This document shows positions 21,886 to 23,812 of a stretch of DNA of 23,812 nt, piece by piece. Source of the DNA: a virus. The stretch spans positions 1 to 23,812 of IMG/VR virus record IMGVR_UViG_3300034156_000012; one strand, written 5' to 3'. Positions within the stretch are counted from its first letter, which is position 1. Each line of letters starts with the position of its first letter. The notes beneath the pieces were generated by a model that did not search any database, was not told where the DNA came from, and worked only from the letters and a program-made list of their open reading frames with translations. The translations under genes were made by a program, and so were the position numbers.

Positions 21886-23483
21886 GTCTCAAGGTCCGAA
21901 TCAGAACCTTCATCGAAGGCGTCATCCATGCCCTGGCCCTCTGGCACGTCGTCTACGTCAATGCCATTGAACGGGCTCTGCTCATCCTTCGACAGCGCCT
22001 GGCGGGCCTCCTGCGGGGAGACGATGGCGGCCGTGACCAGCTGAGCGGCATTCCGCCCGTTGATGTCCTGCACCTCGGCCAGCTCCTTCGCATTGAGCTG
22101 ATAGAGCGGGTTAAATTCCCACTTGATCGTCGGGTCAATATCGCCGAAAAGGTCAAGCTGGATCAGGTCGGAGAATGTCTTGATGACTGGGCGGACGTGC
22201 GCCTCGTTCTGCGCCATCAGGTAGTCATAGTAGACGCGAATTTCGCCATCGCTGCTGGCATTCAGGCCGGCAGGCGTTGCCCCGGTCAGCTTCACAAGCG
22301 GCGTATGACTCGGCCCGGCCATCTGCTCTTGGGCCTTGGTCAGCAACTCGGGAAGACTGGTCAGCGGGGTGTTTATCTGGTCGAGCTCTTCGCTTTCCTT
22401 GTCGAGCAGCATCATGCCGCTGTTCTCGCGGAAGCGGTTGAAGATCCCGGCGCGCAACCACAGGTTAGCGTCACTCTCGCCACTCGACAGGATGCCGCTC
22501 ATGTCCGTAGACAACACGGTCAGACTGAACGCCTGGACGATCTGTGCCACGCTGTCGGCGGTGCGCTGGTAGCGCTCGACATACGGCTTCATGAGCTGGA
22601 ACATCGAGATGCCGCCGAAGTTGTAGGCAGGCTTCAAGATGTCCGGAACCGGGCGCATCACCAGGGTCATCAGCCGGTCGGCGTGAACTTCCTTGCCCAG
22701 AACATACCACTTGGTTGGGACGTAGAAATCGGCCTCGGTTGGGTCGTTGGCGTTGTACATGCTCGGCGTGGACCACATCGGCTCAATCAGGCGGAACCCT
22801 TTCAGGTCCCCCTTTTTCACGCTGACCTTATCCATCAGGAAGGGCAGCTTGTCATCCAGATGGTTCAGCTTGATGTAGATCTGGGCGCGGCCCATGCCTA
22901 GCTCGACTTCAACGGCGCGGCGGACCAGGTCGCGAACGCCATACCGCTCGAAGGCGTCATTGATCTGGTTGATCTTCCTCTGTCGGTCGGTCGCCTGTTT
23001 CGACTTCTGCAGCTTGAACGCCTCGAGCTGAGCATCCGTCAGGTCGGCGCCTTGCTCGGCGTCCGGGTCATCGATCTTGAAGCGACCCCACTCGCGGGTC
23101 ATCTCGGTGGCGGTCGTCTCGGCCACGGCGCGATAATCGCTCGACTGGCTCATGGCGGCCAGGACTGGGTAGCCGGGGAAGGTGCCGTAGAAGTTAGGAA
23201 TGCCGACAGAGGCATACTCATAGATCGACTGGCAGCTATCCATGGCCACGGCGGCCTTCTGGTCAGCCGGGACAACAATGGGCAGCAGCGCGGGCGCGGC
23301 CAGCGTTACAGGCACGTCCTTATGAGATGCGCGCAACTGATCGTCCTGCATCATGCGGATAATCGTGCGCTGCTGCTTGAGCTTGCGATCCTCGATGTCG
23401 GCGGTCTTCTCGGCCAACTCAAGCTCGCGCTCTCTCAGCTCTGCTTCTTTGCGGCGGCGCTTGCGGCCAAGTAGATCGATCAT
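21882..23483 (-). CDS. Portal protein (DUF1073 family)
   Basis: The 533-residue protein has a charged N-terminal helix and then the DUF1073 portal pattern: SVGIPNFYGTFPGYPVLAAM, SSDYRAVAETTATEMTREWG, YGVRDLVRRAVEVELGMGRA and the central MSGILSSGESDANLWLRAG. The C-terminal region contains PLVKLTGATPAGLNASSDGE, RVYYDYLMAQNEAHVRPVIK and a final acidic tail (Asp/Glu-rich, last 30 residues). It forms the ring at one capsid corner through which DNA is packed. The start overlaps the terminase stop by ATGA and the end overlaps the gpF-like gene. Confidence 0.93.
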   Translation of the reverse strand: MIDLLGRKRRRKEAELRERELELAEKTADIEDRKLKQQRTIIRMMQDDQLRASHKDVPVTLAAPALLPIVVPADQKAAVAMDSCQSIYEYASVGIPNFYGTFPGYPVLAAMSQSSDYRAVAETTATEMTREWGRFKIDDPDAEQGADLTDAQLEAFKLQKSKQATDRQRKINQINDAFERYGVRDLVRRAVEVELGMGRAQIYIKLNHLDDKLPFLMDKVSVKKGDLKGFRLIEPMWSTPSMYNANDPTEADFYVPTKWYVLGKEVHADRLMTLVMRPVPDILKPAYNFGGISMFQLMKPYVERYQRTADSVAQIVQAFSLTVLSTDMSGILSSGESDANLWLRAGIFNRFRENSGMMLLDKESEELDQINTPLTSLPELLTKAQEQMAGPSHTPLVKLTGATPAGLNASSDGEIRVYYDYLMAQNEAHVRPVIKTFSDLIQLDLFGDIDPTIKWEFNPLYQLNAKELAEVQDINGRNAAQLVTAAIVSPQEARQALSKDEQSPFNGIDVDDVPEGQGMDDAFDEGSDSDLET

Positions 23484-23812
23484 GGTCGATGGTTCTCTGG
23501 GTTGATATTGAGCCCGCGACGTATCGGAGCGTAGGCCATGATGAAGCCATCGCCAAGGTTGGGCGAGGCCACTTCACGCTTTTTCATGTCCTTTTTAGAT
23601 TCTACCTTTACGCGCCCGTTGTTGTCGAAGTCGCGCAGCGGCGTGCACAGCTCCATCTTCAGCTTGGACAAGTGTTTTATGGCGCTATCGATGCTTATTA
23701 GATCCTCAATCTTGAACTTCGGCGGCACGGTTCCATTCTTGATCGACTCTACGACCATGTGCGTCAGGAGGAATCGATCGGCCACATCCCACCACATCTG
23801 CGCCTTGATGTT
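23480..23812 (-). CDS. Terminase large subunit, C-terminal part only
   Basis: The frame is open to the window's right edge, reading NIKAQ before the first internal Met, so only about 110 residues are present. NIKAQMWWDVADRFLLTH, a helix with VESIKNGT, and DGFIMAYAPIRRG near the end match the C-terminal nuclease portion of phage terminase large subunits, where KAQ-x-WW and DxxMA-type motifs recur. The position directly before the portal gene supports this. The ATPase domain and the rest of the nuclease lie outside the window. Confidence 0.8.
   Translation of the reverse strand, partial: NIKAQMWWDVADRFLLTHMVVESIKNGTVPPKFKIEDLISIDSAIKHLSKLKMELCTPLRDFDNNGRVKVESKKDMKKREVASPNLGDGFIMAYAPIRRGLNINPENHRP

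Noticed and set aside
21226-22901. Long + strand open frames opposite gpF-like and portal genes
   Set aside because: Antisense shadows of strongly recognised genes.
1-23812. CRISPR arrays, tRNA genes, insertion sequences, diversity-generating retroelement repeats
   Set aside because: No regularly spaced repeats, no cloverleaf pattern, no transposase or reverse transcriptase motifs, and no template/variable repeat pair at the fibre gene were seen by eye.

Overview
The window is part of the genome of a tailed phage or prophage with a contractile tail (myovirus morphology). The DNA is GC-rich and densely packed, and the gene families are those typical of phages and prophages of Pseudomonas and related GC-rich Gram-negative hosts. 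An Rz/Rz1 spanin pair confirms a host with an outer membrane. The host genus is an inference from family resemblance; no search was possible.

Layout. Positions 1-3291 carry eight small genes on the + strand, mostly joined by ATGA overlaps. They are a truncated winged-helix regulator-like protein, a small possible DNA binder, a coiled-coil protein, a protein with a repeated ELYTSP module, a 55-residue Cys/His protein, a DUF6378-like protein, an unrecognised protein and a TGT/DpdA-like TIM-barrel protein. At 3328-3388 lie a hairpin terminator usable in both directions and a second perfect inverted repeat, exactly where the two transcription units converge.

From 23812 down to 3408 everything reads on the - strand as one long late operon. 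In transcription order it holds: terminase large subunit (C-terminal end only), DUF1073 portal, Mu gpF-like minor head protein, DUF2213 protease/scaffold, cement protein, DUF2184 major capsid protein, a small head protein, DUF4054 adaptor, HK97gp10-like tail completion protein, a neck protein, gp12-like neck terminator, DUF3383 sheath, tail tube, tail assembly chaperone with a -1 frameshift extension, tape measure with a lytic transglycosylase domain, Dit-like protein, baseplate plug, hub, spike, gp25-like wedge, J-like wedge, DUF2612 protein, tail fibre, a small fibre-associated protein, SGNH hydrolase, GH19 endolysin, and Rz with embedded Rz1. This covers packaging, head, neck, tail, baseplate, adsorption and lysis in order. 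Most genes overlap by 1-4 bases, so translational coupling is probable. No convincing internal promoter was seen.

The most informative signals beyond plain gene calls are: a canonical T TTT TTA slippery heptamer at the end of the tail chaperone; an internal SD-start in the protease gene that would yield a free scaffold; a very stable cUUCGg hairpin directly after the capsid gene; and a TGT/DpdA-like protein next to the convergent terminator, which raises the possibility of 7-deazaguanine DNA modification. An SGNH hydrolase in the fibre cassette may act on surface polysaccharide during adsorption.
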